From NCBI GenBank assembly GCA_964350445.1, contig CAYGKA010000002.1, positions 83,926-147,925 on the forward strand: a DNA stretch of 64,000 bases, in the 5' to 3' direction. The notes under the pieces are model-generated. The model was not told the origin of the DNA, made no database searches, and was given only the letters and a program-made list of their open reading frames with translations. The stretch comes from Hwanghaeella sp964350445 (GTDB lineage Bacteria; Pseudomonadota; Alphaproteobacteria; UBA8366; Aestuariispiraceae). Made by a program: the position numbers and the translations under genes. This document shows, piece by piece, positions 52,665-62,135 of the stretch; the first letter of the stretch is position 1; every line of letters starts with the position of its first letter.

Positions 52665-54554
52665 ATGAAGCACTTTCTCGTCGAATCCAGCGCGGGTGTC
52701 ACCGCCGCGCTGGATTCCGCCGGCGAACAGGAGTGCGTGTTCTACACGACCAGTCCGTATGTGGTTGAGATGCTTGCCTCTCAGCCGCACAGCGTGGTCT
52801 GGGCCGATAGTATCATCGGCGCCGACACGCCCGACCGGATCGGTTTCGCAGCGAACGACATGATCGATGCCCTGCGGCCGGAACTGGAACGTGTTTCGAA
52901 GTCGCTCGGTTTTCCTGAACTGGCCGCTTTCCTATGCCTTCGGCTACGGAACTCCATCGCGTCCTTGATCTTCAAACAGGCCGTCCTGGATGCCTGTATT
53001 GAAAAGTCGGCCGGTGACCTGACTGTGGTTGGAACACGATCGGGGCGTCCGGTCGTGTCGGACAATATCAGCATCGACATGTACGACACCCTGTTCTTCG
53101 CGCTTGCGGAGAGCACACTGGCCAAGGGCGTCACATTGCTGGAAGAACCGGATGTCCAGAGGGCCGGATTGCTCGCGGATGTCGACCGGCCGATCTTTCT
53201 GGACCGGGTGCTCTCTTACCTGAATGTCGGGATCGAACAACTTACCTGGCGCTGGCTGCGATACGGCCGCAAGGGCCGTCCCTTGGCGATCCGGAAACCC
53301 GGCTTCGACGTTATGATCCTCAAGGAAAACGAGGCGATCCGGGAGTATCTGCCGCATCTGTTGTGGAAAGGCGCCCGAATTCGCCTGGTCCAACCACCAT
53401 CCGCACGGGACTCATCCGGCGAGCCGGAGATTGAAACCGACATCCGGTTGGAAGAGCATGTCCAAAGCGCCGTGGACGGTCACGGCCTCGGCCTCGATGT
53501 CAGGGAAATCACAAAGCTGGTTCGCGGACCGCTGGAGAAGGTTATCCAACGCTCGCCGGCGGCCCTGCGCAGCGCAGTGGCGCTATTGCCGGCACTTTCG
53601 CCCATCGAGCGCCATGCCGTCATCGCCACGAACAGCCCAGGGACGATCGAGCACGTCGCGCTTATCTCCGCCCTTCGCGCCGCGGGTGTCCGATGCGCGG
53701 TTGTCGAACACGGCGTGTCCGCCGGTCTGTCCAGATTGCATGAAGGAACCCGGTCCTATTCGGAAGCGGCGAACGGCGACGTCTATCTGTCCGCCGCCCC
53801 GGAGGCCATTCACTTTTTCGGCGCGGATCCGACCTACGGTTCCACGACATTGACCGCAGCGGGCATTCCGGACATGACCCGCAAGATGCCGCTGAAGTCA
53901 CTACAATACCTGATCGTCCGGCGGCGACTTCAGGCAAAGTGGGGCGAACGCGTCGTGATCTATCTGGCGCGATCGGTCCAGAACAACCTGCGCAACCTGC
54001 CCTATTCGCCGGAAGACCATCAGGTGCACGCCCTGCAGCGCAAGATGCTTCACGACGTGCTGCCGCAGGTCGACGGCATCCCCGTCGCCAAACTGTATGC
54101 GACCCGCCGCAACCGCGACCCGGACCCATTTCTGGACATCGCGAAACCGCCAGAGAAAGTTCGCGTCTTGAAGCACGGCGACTTCAGGTATCTGCGTGCC
54201 GGTGTCGACATCATTGTCCTTGAAACACCGCTCAGCACATTGGGTTGGGCATTCGGGTCGGGCAAACCGATCATCTACCTCAAGCAGGAAAGCCTGCCGC
54301 TGCAGGAAAGGTTCGGCGCCCTGCTGGAAAAATCGGTGTTCATGATCGACACGGACAAGGACGGCTGGACGGCCGACCTGGTCGCCCTGCTGAACCAGGA
54401 CCATGACGCCCTGATGGCGGCATGGCACGGCATGGCGGAAGCCCGAAACGAGTTGCTGCGCACCATGATTTTCGGGCCGGAGAATTGCGGTGCGAACGGC
54501 GCGACGGCCCTGCAAGAACTTGCCTTGGCGTCAACCAACCATCTGGCCGCCTAG
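52665..54554 (+). CDS. Large unknown protein, possibly GT-B/glycerophosphotransferase-like
   Basis: 629 residues, no signal peptide or membrane helix. I do not recognise the family firmly. The region RHAVIATNSPGTIEHVALISALRAAGVRCAVVEHGVSAG (about 320-360) and the late VDIIVLETPLSTLGWAFGSGKPIIYLKQESLPLQ (about 520-555) look like the two nucleotide-sugar lobes of a GT-B or TagF-like transferase (a His-Gly pair and a conserved glutamate). Its position, after the ATP-grasp gene in the glycan operon, agrees with a transferase. ATG 52665 is preferred over GTG 52656. Confidence 0.6.
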   Translation: MKHFLVESSAGVTAALDSAGEQECVFYTTSPYVVEMLASQPHSVVWADSIIGADTPDRIGFAANDMIDALRPELERVSKSLGFPELAAFLCLRLRNSIASLIFKQAVLDACIEKSAGDLTVVGTRSGRPVVSDNISIDMYDTLFFALAESTLAKGVTLLEEPDVQRAGLLADVDRPIFLDRVLSYLNVGIEQLTWRWLRYGRKGRPLAIRKPGFDVMILKENEAIREYLPHLLWKGARIRLVQPPSARDSSGEPEIETDIRLEEHVQSAVDGHGLGLDVREITKLVRGPLEKVIQRSPAALRSAVALLPALSPIERHAVIATNSPGTIEHVALISALRAAGVRCAVVEHGVSAGLSRLHEGTRSYSEAANGDVYLSAAPEAIHFFGADPTYGSTTLTAAGIPDMTRKMPLKSLQYLIVRRRLQAKWGERVVIYLARSVQNNLRNLPYSPEDHQVHALQRKMLHDVLPQVDGIPVAKLYATRRNRDPDPFLDIAKPPEKVRVLKHGDFRYLRAGVDIIVLETPLSTLGWAFGSGKPIIYLKQESLPLQERFGALLEKSVFMIDTDKDGWTADLVALLNQDHDALMAAWHGMAEARNELLRTMIFGPENCGANGATALQELALASTNHLAA

Positions 54555-54590
54555 GGCGCATCCACCCCCGGAAAGAAATTACAGGTAACA

Positions 54591-55916
54591 ATGAGTATTG
54601 CGACAAACACCTTCGAAAGCGAAGCCGGGACCGGGAAGCGTATGTTCGACCTGCTGACGGCCCTGTACCCGTTGCACAGGACGATCAATGCCGACGACAT
54701 GGATCGCGCGATCGCGATGTGCGACGCTTATATCGGCGCGCCAGGATACGAGTATCACGCCTATCCCGCCAAATCCGACCAACTGACCTGGTGGGTGCCG
54801 GAGCGCTACAAGGTGAACGAAGCCTGGCTGGAAATCGACGGCGAGCGCGTTGCCGATTTCGCCGTGAACCCGCTGCACCTTCTGTCCTATTCCCTGCCGC
54901 AGAAGATCGACGGTACGCTGGGCGAAATCCGGAACCATATTTGGAGCCGCGAAGACCGCCCGGACGACATCCCCTGGGAATTCAAATATTACGAACGAAG
55001 CTGGGGCTTCTGCCTGCGCCACAACGACCTGATCAAGTTTGACGACTCCGCATCCGTCAAAGGCGTCATCGATGTTGAGTTTCAGGACGCACCGCTGCCG
55101 GTGGGCGAATTTCATATCCCCGGCACCAGCGGCCGCGACCTTCTGTTCCTGACCAATATCTGCCACCCGATGCAGGTGAACGACTCCCTGGCGGGGCTTG
55201 TCGTCGGCACCGAGATGGCGCGGCAGTTGCTGGCGCGCGGTGAACCTTCCTATTACGGCTTGCGTCTGCTGATCGTGCCGGAAACCATCGGCACGATCGC
55301 CTGGTTTGCCAACAATCAGGAAAAAATCGACAAGCTGGACTATGCCTGGTTCTGCGAGATGGTCGGCCACAACAATTCCTTCATTCTGCAGCTTTCCCGA
55401 GAAGCGGACACGATGATCGACCGGGCATTTCTGACCGCGCTGAAATCGCATCGGAAACATGGGGAAGAACGGACCGGCAAGTTCCGATACGTGGTGGCCA
55501 GCGACGAAATCATCACCGACGGCCCAGGTTATGAAATTCCGACGCCGTCGCTGACCCGGTGGCCATACCCCGAATACCATACCAGCGCGGACAACCCGGA
55601 TATCGTCAGCGAAGAGAATCTTGAAGAGGCCCTCGCCGTCATCACCGACGTCTTCGACATCATGAACCGGAACTACTACCCCCGGCGCCAGTTCAAGGGA
55701 CCGGTGATGTTGTCGCGCCACGGTCTGTGGGTCGATTGGCGGGAGGACTGGGACCTCAACCTGAAGATTGAAGAGATCATGCTGGCCTTGGAAGGCGACA
55801 AATCCGTCGTGGATATCGCGTTCGAATTGGACCTGCCTTACGCGACCGTGGAACGGTATCTCGACAAGTTCCACGACGTCGGCCTGATCACCAAACACGA
55901 TCACCCGATCCGATAG
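54591..55916 (+). CDS. DUF4910/DUF2172-type aminopeptidase-like protein with C-terminal winged helix
   Basis: 441 residues of a family seen often in surface-glycan loci. A zinc-peptidase-like core shows NICHPMQVNDSLAGLVVGTEMA (His and Asp ligands), LIVPETIGTIAW and YPEYHTSADNPD (His). The C-terminal 70 residues (ALEGDKSVVDIAFELDLPYATVERYLDKFHDVGLI) form a winged-helix-like fold. No signal peptide, so cytoplasmic. It may hydrolyse an amide on a sugar intermediate; the substrate is unknown. Start ATG 54591. Confidence 0.82.
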   Translation: MSIATNTFESEAGTGKRMFDLLTALYPLHRTINADDMDRAIAMCDAYIGAPGYEYHAYPAKSDQLTWWVPERYKVNEAWLEIDGERVADFAVNPLHLLSYSLPQKIDGTLGEIRNHIWSREDRPDDIPWEFKYYERSWGFCLRHNDLIKFDDSASVKGVIDVEFQDAPLPVGEFHIPGTSGRDLLFLTNICHPMQVNDSLAGLVVGTEMARQLLARGEPSYYGLRLLIVPETIGTIAWFANNQEKIDKLDYAWFCEMVGHNNSFILQLSREADTMIDRAFLTALKSHRKHGEERTGKFRYVVASDEIITDGPGYEIPTPSLTRWPYPEYHTSADNPDIVSEENLEEALAVITDVFDIMNRNYYPRRQFKGPVMLSRHGLWVDWREDWDLNLKIEEIMLALEGDKSVVDIAFELDLPYATVERYLDKFHDVGLITKHDHPIR

Positions 55917-55935
55917 GGCCTGAAAGCAACAGCGG

Positions 55936-56976
55936 ATGAAAATCGGCAGGCGCGAAATCGGCACGACCGACGCGCCCTATATCATCGCGGAAATGTCCGC
56001 CAACCATCTCGGTGATTTCGACCGGGCCATCCGTATTCTGGAAGCCGCCGCGGCAGCCGGCGCGGACGCGGTGAAGCTGCAGACTTACACCGCCGATACG
56101 ATCACCATCGATCATGACGGGCCAGGCTTCGTGATCGACGGCGGGCTGTGGGACGGCGAGCGCCTCTATGATCTGTATCGCCGCGCAAGCACGCCCTGGG
56201 AATGGACCGGGCCGTTGATGAAACGCGGCAAGGACCTCGGCATCGACGTTTTTAGTTCGCCTTTCGACCCGACCGCCGTCGCCTTCCTGGACGGCTTGGA
56301 CGTATCGGCGATCAAGATCGCGTCCTGCGAATGCGTGGACTTGCCGTTGATCCGTCTCGCCGCCGAAACCGGACGCCCGATCATCCTATCGACGGGTATG
56401 GCCAGCAAAGAGGAAATCGGCGAAGCGGTGGAAACCGTGCGGGCCGCCGGCAACGGCAATCTGGTGCTGCTGCATTGCGTCAGCGGTTACCCGACGCCGA
56501 CTGAGGAAAGTTCACTGCGGACGATCCCCGACTTGATCCACACTTTCGGCTGCCCGGTCGGGCTGTCGGACCACACTTTGGGGACCGCCGTTCCCGTGGC
56601 CGCCGCGGCGCTGGGCGCGGTGATGATCGAAAAGCATTTCACCCTGGCCCGGGCGGATGGCGGGCCGGACGCCGCCTTCTCCCTGGAGCCGGACGAACTT
56701 CGCCGCCTGGTCGCCGATACCAAGACCGCCCGGCAGGCCCTGGGCACGGTCGATTACGGGATCAAGGAAAGTGAGCGAGGGACCGCCGTTTTCCGCCGCT
56801 CCCTTTATATCGTCAACGACGTTGCCGCCGGTGAGGTTTTGACGCCGGAGAATTGCCGGTCGATCCGCCCCGGATTCGGCCTGGCCCCGAAACATCTGCC
56901 GGAGGTTCTTGGCAAACGCGCCGCCGCAGATATCAGAAAGGGAACGCCGCTCTCGTGGCCGCTCTTGGAAGCATGA
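55936..56976 (+). CDS. pseI: Pseudaminic acid synthase, PseI
   Basis: Condenses 2,4-diacetamido-2,4,6-trideoxy-altropyranose with PEP to pseudaminic acid. 346 residues with the PseI-type features APYIIAEMSANHLGDFDRAIRILEAAAAAGADAVKLQTY, LYDLYRRASTPWEWTGPLMKRGKDLGIDVFSSPFDPTAVAFLD and LHCVSGYPTPTEESSLRTI, and a C-terminal SAF domain (RSLYIVNDVAAGEVLTPENCRSIRPG). With PseB, PseC and PseG upstream the pathway is nearly complete. Start ATG 55936; the stop overlaps the next start. Confidence 0.92.
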   Translation: MKIGRREIGTTDAPYIIAEMSANHLGDFDRAIRILEAAAAAGADAVKLQTYTADTITIDHDGPGFVIDGGLWDGERLYDLYRRASTPWEWTGPLMKRGKDLGIDVFSSPFDPTAVAFLDGLDVSAIKIASCECVDLPLIRLAAETGRPIILSTGMASKEEIGEAVETVRAAGNGNLVLLHCVSGYPTPTEESSLRTIPDLIHTFGCPVGLSDHTLGTAVPVAAAALGAVMIEKHFTLARADGGPDAAFSLEPDELRRLVADTKTARQALGTVDYGIKESERGTAVFRRSLYIVNDVAAGEVLTPENCRSIRPGFGLAPKHLPEVLGKRAAADIRKGTPLSWPLLEA

Positions 56977-58676
56977 CAACCGCGGCGGGCGCTGTTCCCC
57001 AATTCGGTCCGGGCACGGTCGATATCCGCTTGCCCGGCAATAAATTGTGGCACCGTCACGATATCGACGGGGCAACGGTTTGGTGCGCCGGCGCAGCTGA
57101 CCGGAATGTGGCGCAGGCCCTTGTGACGGCCCTGGCTTCCGCCGAGCCTCTGCAATCGGCGACCGATATCATGCGCGGCGTCCCACACCAGTTCGCCATC
57201 ATCGCGCGGACGGAAAGGGCAACTTTCTGCGCCGTGGACCGGGTCCGGAGCATTCCTCTGATCTGGACGGCGGAAGGCGACGGCCCGGCAATCATCGCCC
57301 AATGCGGAACCGACATGTTCGCCGGACTTGCCGCGGCGGGCCGTGCGAGACCCGCGGTAGATCGCGATCAAGCGCTCGCCGTCGCCATGTCGGGCTACAC
57401 GGTCGGCCCGCACACCCTGTACCAAGACATCCACGCGCTGCTGCCCGGCGAGTGCCTGTACATCGCCAGCGACGATGCGCCTGAGGTCCATGCCTATTGG
57501 CGGTACCGGCCATGGTCGGAGTCCCCGGCGCGGAAAAGGAGCACGGCGGAAAACAGCGAGGAACTTGCGGAAATACTGCTACGCGCCCTCCGCGATACGG
57601 TCCGGAAAGCCGACGGTCGCTGCATCGCCGTTCCGTTGAGCGCCGGGCTCGACTCCCGGTATGTGGCGAGCGGCCTGAAGGAAATCGGCTACGACAACGT
57701 TCTGTGCTTTTCCTATGGCCTGGAAGGCAACCGGGAAGCGCATGCCGCGCAGGCCATCGCCGGGGAATTGGGTTACCGCTGGGCTTTCCATCCCTATGAA
57801 ATGGGTGCCATGCGAAAGGCTTTTGCCAGCCAGGATTACCAAGCCTTCATCGATTATTCCGACAGCCTGACTGCCGTTCACTTTCCGCAGGATTTCGTCG
57901 CGGTTACCGGCCTTCTGAAGAACGGAACGCTTCCGCCCGACACCGTAGTGGTCAACGGACAATCAGGAGATTTCCTGACCGGCAACCATATCCCGGCATC
58001 CCTGGCCGGGGCGGAAGGCTATGCCGAACCGGGCATCGGCACCGTTGTCTCAGCACTGTTGAACAAGCACTTCGCCCTGTGGGGCCATATGCAAACGCCG
58101 GAAAACCAGGGCGTGATCGACCGATTGCTGACTGTGGAATTCGACAGCCTCACCGACGGCGGTTTTCAGGAAGACGCCGCCAAACTTTACGGGCTGTTCG
58201 AGGCTTCGGAATATGCCGACCGCCAGAGCAAATACGTGGTGAACGGCCAACGATCCTACGAACAGTTGGGCCTGGATTGGGACCTGCCGCTATGGCACGG
58301 CGACCTCATCGACTTTTACGAGACCCAGCCGCTCTCCGCGAAGGTCGGACAGAAACTGTATCGCGACACGCTGCTGCGGACGAACTGGCAAGGCGTGTGG
58401 CGCGACATTCCGGTCAACGCGACGCGCCTGCGTCCCTGGTGGTTGCCGCCGGTTCGAACCATGCTGAAAGTGATACATGCGCCGCTGGGCCGCAAAGCCT
58501 GGCACCGGTTCGAGCGCCGGTATCTCGACTACTTCATGTCGACACTCTGCGCGCACGCGGTCCGGGATTGGGTCGACGTCGCCCGCGACACCCGCAATCC
58601 CCGTTCCGCCATCGCCTATCATGTGGAGGACTATCTGGGACGGCACGGCATGACGATCGAAGAGGCCGGCGGATGA
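56973..58676 (+). CDS. Asparagine-synthase-like protein lacking the glutaminase cysteine
   Basis: 567 residues. The synthetase half has the PP-loop variant IAVPLSAGLDSRYVASGL (about 219-236) and GYTVGPHTLYQDIHALLPGECLYI, the AsnB-like link segment. The N-terminal region resembles a degraded amidotransferase domain, but the chain starts MTTAAG, so the catalytic Cys2 of true AsnB is absent. It would therefore use ammonia or an amine as nucleophile, as beta-lactam synthetase-like relatives do. It probably forms an amide on a sugar acid or amino acid. ATG 56973 overlaps the PseI stop. Confidence 0.8.
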   Translation: MTTAAGAVPQFGPGTVDIRLPGNKLWHRHDIDGATVWCAGAADRNVAQALVTALASAEPLQSATDIMRGVPHQFAIIARTERATFCAVDRVRSIPLIWTAEGDGPAIIAQCGTDMFAGLAAAGRARPAVDRDQALAVAMSGYTVGPHTLYQDIHALLPGECLYIASDDAPEVHAYWRYRPWSESPARKRSTAENSEELAEILLRALRDTVRKADGRCIAVPLSAGLDSRYVASGLKEIGYDNVLCFSYGLEGNREAHAAQAIAGELGYRWAFHPYEMGAMRKAFASQDYQAFIDYSDSLTAVHFPQDFVAVTGLLKNGTLPPDTVVVNGQSGDFLTGNHIPASLAGAEGYAEPGIGTVVSALLNKHFALWGHMQTPENQGVIDRLLTVEFDSLTDGGFQEDAAKLYGLFEASEYADRQSKYVVNGQRSYEQLGLDWDLPLWHGDLIDFYETQPLSAKVGQKLYRDTLLRTNWQGVWRDIPVNATRLRPWWLPPVRTMLKVIHAPLGRKAWHRFERRYLDYFMSTLCAHAVRDWVDVARDTRNPRSAIAYHVEDYLGRHGMTIEEAGG

Positions 58677-59410
58677 CCGCGCCGGACTTCACCCGGGCCG
58701 GATACCGTGAACTGCTTAAGGCATTTCTTGCGAGGGGTTATCGGGCAACGGGTTACGAGACATGCCGGAGGGACGAGCCGGACCTGATCCTGCGCCATGA
58801 TCTGGACTTTGCGCCGGAACTGGCGTTGCCCATGGCGGAAATCGAAGCAGACCTGGGCATGCCGGCGGCCTATTTCATCCTGCTGGAGACGCCCTTCTAT
58901 ACGGTCCGGGACGCGCCTGTGCGCGCCGCCATCAAGGAAGTGATCGCCTTGGGCCACGAAGTCGGCCTGCATTTCGACGCGGCAGCCGGCGAGGACAAGG
59001 CGGAAGCGTTGGACAAGGCCGCTTTTGAACAATGCGCTGTCCTGGAGGACATCGCCGGAGCGCCGGTCAGGATGATCAGCTTTCATCGGCCCGCAAAACA
59101 GTTGTTGGGCCGCGCGGAAGAAATCGGCGGACGACGGCATACCTACCAGCCGCGGTTCTTCAGCGAGATGGGTTATTGCAGCGACTCGCGTGGGCTTTGG
59201 CGCTTCGGTCACCCGCTGGAGCATGAGGCTGTGTCGGAAAGCCGCGCCCTGCAATTGTTGACCCATCCGATCTGGTGGGCCAACGACGACGGCGGCAACC
59301 GGGAAGCAGCCTTGACCCGTTTGGTGACGCGCTTTGGAGATCGTATCAAACCCGCGATCGCGGATGTCGTGAGCGGATACGATCCCGCCACGGGCAGGAT
59401 TGCTGATTAG
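58673..59410 (+). CDS. Polysaccharide-deacetylase-like protein
   Basis: 245 residues. DLILRHDLDFAPELALPMAEIEADLGMPAAYFI carries the His-Asp-x-Asp motif of NodB-like deacetylases, GHEVGLHFDAAAG the second conserved His, and ISFHRPAKQ a late substrate motif. No signal peptide, so it would act on a cytoplasmic intermediate. ATG 58673 overlaps the previous stop by 4 bases, so it is coupled to the asparagine-synthase-like gene. Activity not certain. Confidence 0.7.
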   Translation: MTAPDFTRAGYRELLKAFLARGYRATGYETCRRDEPDLILRHDLDFAPELALPMAEIEADLGMPAAYFILLETPFYTVRDAPVRAAIKEVIALGHEVGLHFDAAAGEDKAEALDKAAFEQCAVLEDIAGAPVRMISFHRPAKQLLGRAEEIGGRRHTYQPRFFSEMGYCSDSRGLWRFGHPLEHEAVSESRALQLLTHPIWWANDDGGNREAALTRLVTRFGDRIKPAIADVVSGYDPATGRIAD

Positions 59411-59429
59411 GAACGTAAAAGGCAGCTAG

Positions 59430-60419
59430 ATGACCATTTCATGCGTCGTCCTCGGTACCGGTTACTGGGGCAAGAACATACTGCGGAACCTGGACGCCCT
59501 GGGCGCCCTGACCGGATTTTTCGACAGCGACCCGGAGGCCCGATCCAAATTCGGCGCCCAGTATCCCGGCGCTACCGCTTATGCGGATATCGGCGAACCT
59601 CTGTCCGACCCATCCATCCGCGCCGTCGCCATCGCGACACCCGCTGAGACCCATGGCGCCCTTGTCCGCCAGGCTTTGGAAGCGGGCAAGCATGTCTTCG
59701 TCGAAAAGCCGCTGTGTCTGGAAGTGGACGAAGCCCGCGCTCTGCAGGCCCTGGCGGCGGAGAAGGGCAACATCCTGATGGTAGGGCATTTGCTGCTGTA
59801 TCATCCGGCCTTCCTGGCCTTGAAGAAGGCCGTCGAAGACGGCGCCATCGGCAAGCTGCGGTACATTTATTCGAACCGGGCGAGCCTGGGGAAAATCCGC
59901 CGCAACGAAAATGCCCTATGGTCCTTCGCCCCGCATGACATATCCATGATGCTCGCCCTGACGGGGCGCATGCCGGACCGTGTCGTCTGCAATGGGGAAG
60001 CGTGGTTGAGCCCGTCGGTCGCGGACATGACGTTGAGCCATTTCGATTTCGGCGACCGACTGCAAGGTCATATTTTCGTCAGTTGGATGCACCCGTTCAA
60101 GGACCACCGTCTTGTCGTCGTCGGTGAAGCGGGAATGCTCGTCTTCAACGATACGCTTCCGGGCGAAGAGAAACTGCAGCGCTATCCCCATGCGATCGGA
60201 TGGGAAGACGATCTGCCGGTCATGGATAAAGCGGACGCGGTTCCCGTTCCTTATGGCAACGAGGAACCCTTGCGGTCGGAGATGGAACATTTCCTAGCCT
60301 GTTGCGCCAATGGGGCGACGCCCCGCAGCGACGCGGCCGAAGGGGTCGCCGTGCTGTCCGTACTGGACATGTGCCAGCGGTCGCTGGACAGCAAGTCGCC
60401 TGTTTCGCTGGAGGATTGA
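59430..60419 (+). CDS. Gfo/Idh/MocA oxidoreductase, WbpB/WlbA type
   Basis: NAD-dependent sugar-nucleotide oxidase predicted to oxidise C3 of UDP-N-acetylglucosaminuronic acid. 329 residues, Rossmann start VVLGTGYWGKNILRNLDALG and the EKP motif FVEKPLCLEVDEA (catalytic Lys, about residue 93). It heads a trio with an acetyltransferase and a DegT aminotransferase, overlapping end to end, as in wbpB/wbpD/wbpE. The C6 dehydrogenase (WbpA) is not in the window. Start ATG 59430. Confidence 0.85.
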   Translation: MTISCVVLGTGYWGKNILRNLDALGALTGFFDSDPEARSKFGAQYPGATAYADIGEPLSDPSIRAVAIATPAETHGALVRQALEAGKHVFVEKPLCLEVDEARALQALAAEKGNILMVGHLLLYHPAFLALKKAVEDGAIGKLRYIYSNRASLGKIRRNENALWSFAPHDISMMLALTGRMPDRVVCNGEAWLSPSVADMTLSHFDFGDRLQGHIFVSWMHPFKDHRLVVVGEAGMLVFNDTLPGEEKLQRYPHAIGWEDDLPVMDKADAVPVPYGNEEPLRSEMEHFLACCANGATPRSDAAEGVAVLSVLDMCQRSLDSKSPVSLED

Positions 60420-61003
60420 TGAGCACCATCGCTGCTAACGCCATGATCCATGAAACCGCCATCATCGATGACGGCGCGACCGTTGAGGACGGCGCCAAGG
60501 TCTGGCATTTCGTGCATGTCTTGAGCCGCACCACCATCGGGGCGGGATCGGTCCTGGGCCAGAACGTCATGGCCGGACCGGACGTGACAATCGGCAAAGG
60601 ATGCAAGATCCAGAACAATGTCGCGCTCTATAAAGGCGTGACCTTGGAGGACGACGTTTTCTGCGGTCCATCCTGCGTCTTCACCAATGTCCTGACGCCT
60701 CGGGCCTTCGTGGAACGCAAGGACGAATTCGCGGCAACCCTGGTCCGCAAGGGCGCCACCATCGGCGCCAACGCCACCGTGGTCTGCGGAAACACGATCG
60801 GCCGATACGCCATGATCGGCGCCGGCGCGGTCGTGACCAAGGACGTGCCCGACCATGCGCTTGTCGTCGGCAATCCGGCCCGGCACATCGGCTGGGTCAG
60901 CCGAACCGGCGACCGCCTGGACGACAGTTTGATCTGCCCGCGCACCGGCGAGGCATACCGTTTTTCCGAGAATGGATTAGTGAGCAAAGACCAAGATGAC
61001 TGA
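60419..61003 (+). CDS. Hexapeptide-repeat N-acetyltransferase, WbpD/WlbB type
   Basis: 194-residue left-handed beta-helix acetyltransferase (IHETAIIDDGATVEDGAKVWHFVHVLSRTTIGAGSVLGQNV, VTKDVPDHALVVGNPARHIGWVS), the family that acetylates the 3-amino group of UDP-GlcNAc3NA. ATG 60419 shares its A with the previous stop; the 3' end overlaps the aminotransferase by 8 bases. Confidence 0.88.
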   Translation: MSTIAANAMIHETAIIDDGATVEDGAKVWHFVHVLSRTTIGAGSVLGQNVMAGPDVTIGKGCKIQNNVALYKGVTLEDDVFCGPSCVFTNVLTPRAFVERKDEFAATLVRKGATIGANATVVCGNTIGRYAMIGAGAVVTKDVPDHALVVGNPARHIGWVSRTGDRLDDSLICPRTGEAYRFSENGLVSKDQDD

Positions 61004-62132
61004 CGCCCCCATACAATTCGTCGACCTGAAGGCACAATACGCCGCCTATAAGTCCGAAATCGACATGGCGATCCAGACCGTGATGGACCATGGCCGGTTC
61101 ATCATGGGCCCCGAGGTCGCACAGCTTGAATCAGCCCTGGCCGAATTCAGCGGCGCGAAACACGTGATCGGCTGCTCCAGCGGCACCGACGCCCTGTTGA
61201 TGATGATGATGGCCGACGGGATCGGGCCGGGGGATGCGGTCTTCGTCCCCTCCTTCACCTTCACCGCCACCGCCGAAGTGCCTTTGCTGTTGCGCGCCAC
61301 GCCAATCTTCGTCGATGCGGACCCGGACGATTTCAACATGGATATGGCGGATCTGGAGCGCCGGATCGCGGACGTGAAGGCGGACGGCAAGCTCATCCCG
61401 CGCGGGATCCTGGGCCTGGACCTGTTCGGGCTGCCCGCGGACTACGGCAAGCTCAAGGAAATCGCCGATGCCCACGGCATGCATTTGTGGAGCGACGCGG
61501 CGCAGAGCTTTGGCGGATCAGCCGGTTCGGCGCGGGTCGGCACCATGGCGCGGATGACGGCGACCAGCTTCTTCCCGGCGAAGCCGCTGGGCTGTGCCGG
61601 TGACGGCGGCGCCGTCTTCACCAATGACGACACATTGGCGGATGTGATGCGGTCGATCCGTGCGCACGGCAAGGGCGGGTCGAAATACGACATCGCGCGT
61701 GTCGGCCTGAATGCCCGGATCGACACGCTACAAGCCGCGATCTTGCTGGCAAAGCTGCCGCATTTCCAAGGCGAACTCGACCGGCGGGAAGCTGTATCGC
61801 AGGCTTATGACGCGATGCTGGCAGGCCGGGTCAAGACGCCGACGCGCCGCCAGGGACGCAGCAGCGCCTGGGCGCAATACACGATTCAGGTCGATCCCGC
61901 ACGCCGCGACGCCATTGCCGGCGCGCTCAAGGACAAGGGGATCCCGTCGGCCGTTTACTACCCGCTGCCGATGCACCTGCAGACCGCCTATACGGCATTC
62001 GGCGGTGGCGAAGGGTCGCTGCCGGTCTGCGAAAAACTTGCCGGCACGGTGCTAAGCCTGCCGATGCACCCCTTCCTGACGGAGGCGGAGATCGAACGGA
62101 TCACCGGCGCCGTCAAAGACGCGGCGGCCTGA
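60996..62132 (+). CDS. DegT/DnrJ/EryC1 aminotransferase, WbpE/WlbC type
   Basis: 378-residue PLP aminotransferase that would install the 3-amino group on the oxidised UDP-sugar acid. It has the family start IQFVDLKAQYAAYKSEIDMAI, GCSSGTDALLMMMMADGIGPGD, LWSDAAQSFGGSAG and PLP Lys196 in SFFPAKPLGCAGDGGAVFT, all WbpE-typical. With the two preceding genes it gives UDP-2,3-diacetamido-glucuronic acid, the likely substrate of the WbpG/HisH/HisF set at 20.4-23.1 kb. Start ATG 60996. Confidence 0.9.
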   Translation: MTDAPIQFVDLKAQYAAYKSEIDMAIQTVMDHGRFIMGPEVAQLESALAEFSGAKHVIGCSSGTDALLMMMMADGIGPGDAVFVPSFTFTATAEVPLLLRATPIFVDADPDDFNMDMADLERRIADVKADGKLIPRGILGLDLFGLPADYGKLKEIADAHGMHLWSDAAQSFGGSAGSARVGTMARMTATSFFPAKPLGCAGDGGAVFTNDDTLADVMRSIRAHGKGGSKYDIARVGLNARIDTLQAAILLAKLPHFQGELDRREAVSQAYDAMLAGRVKTPTRRQGRSSAWAQYTIQVDPARRDAIAGALKDKGIPSAVYYPLPMHLQTAYTAFGGGEGSLPVCEKLAGTVLSLPMHPFLTEAEIERITGAVKDAAA

Positions 62133-62135
62133 CCC

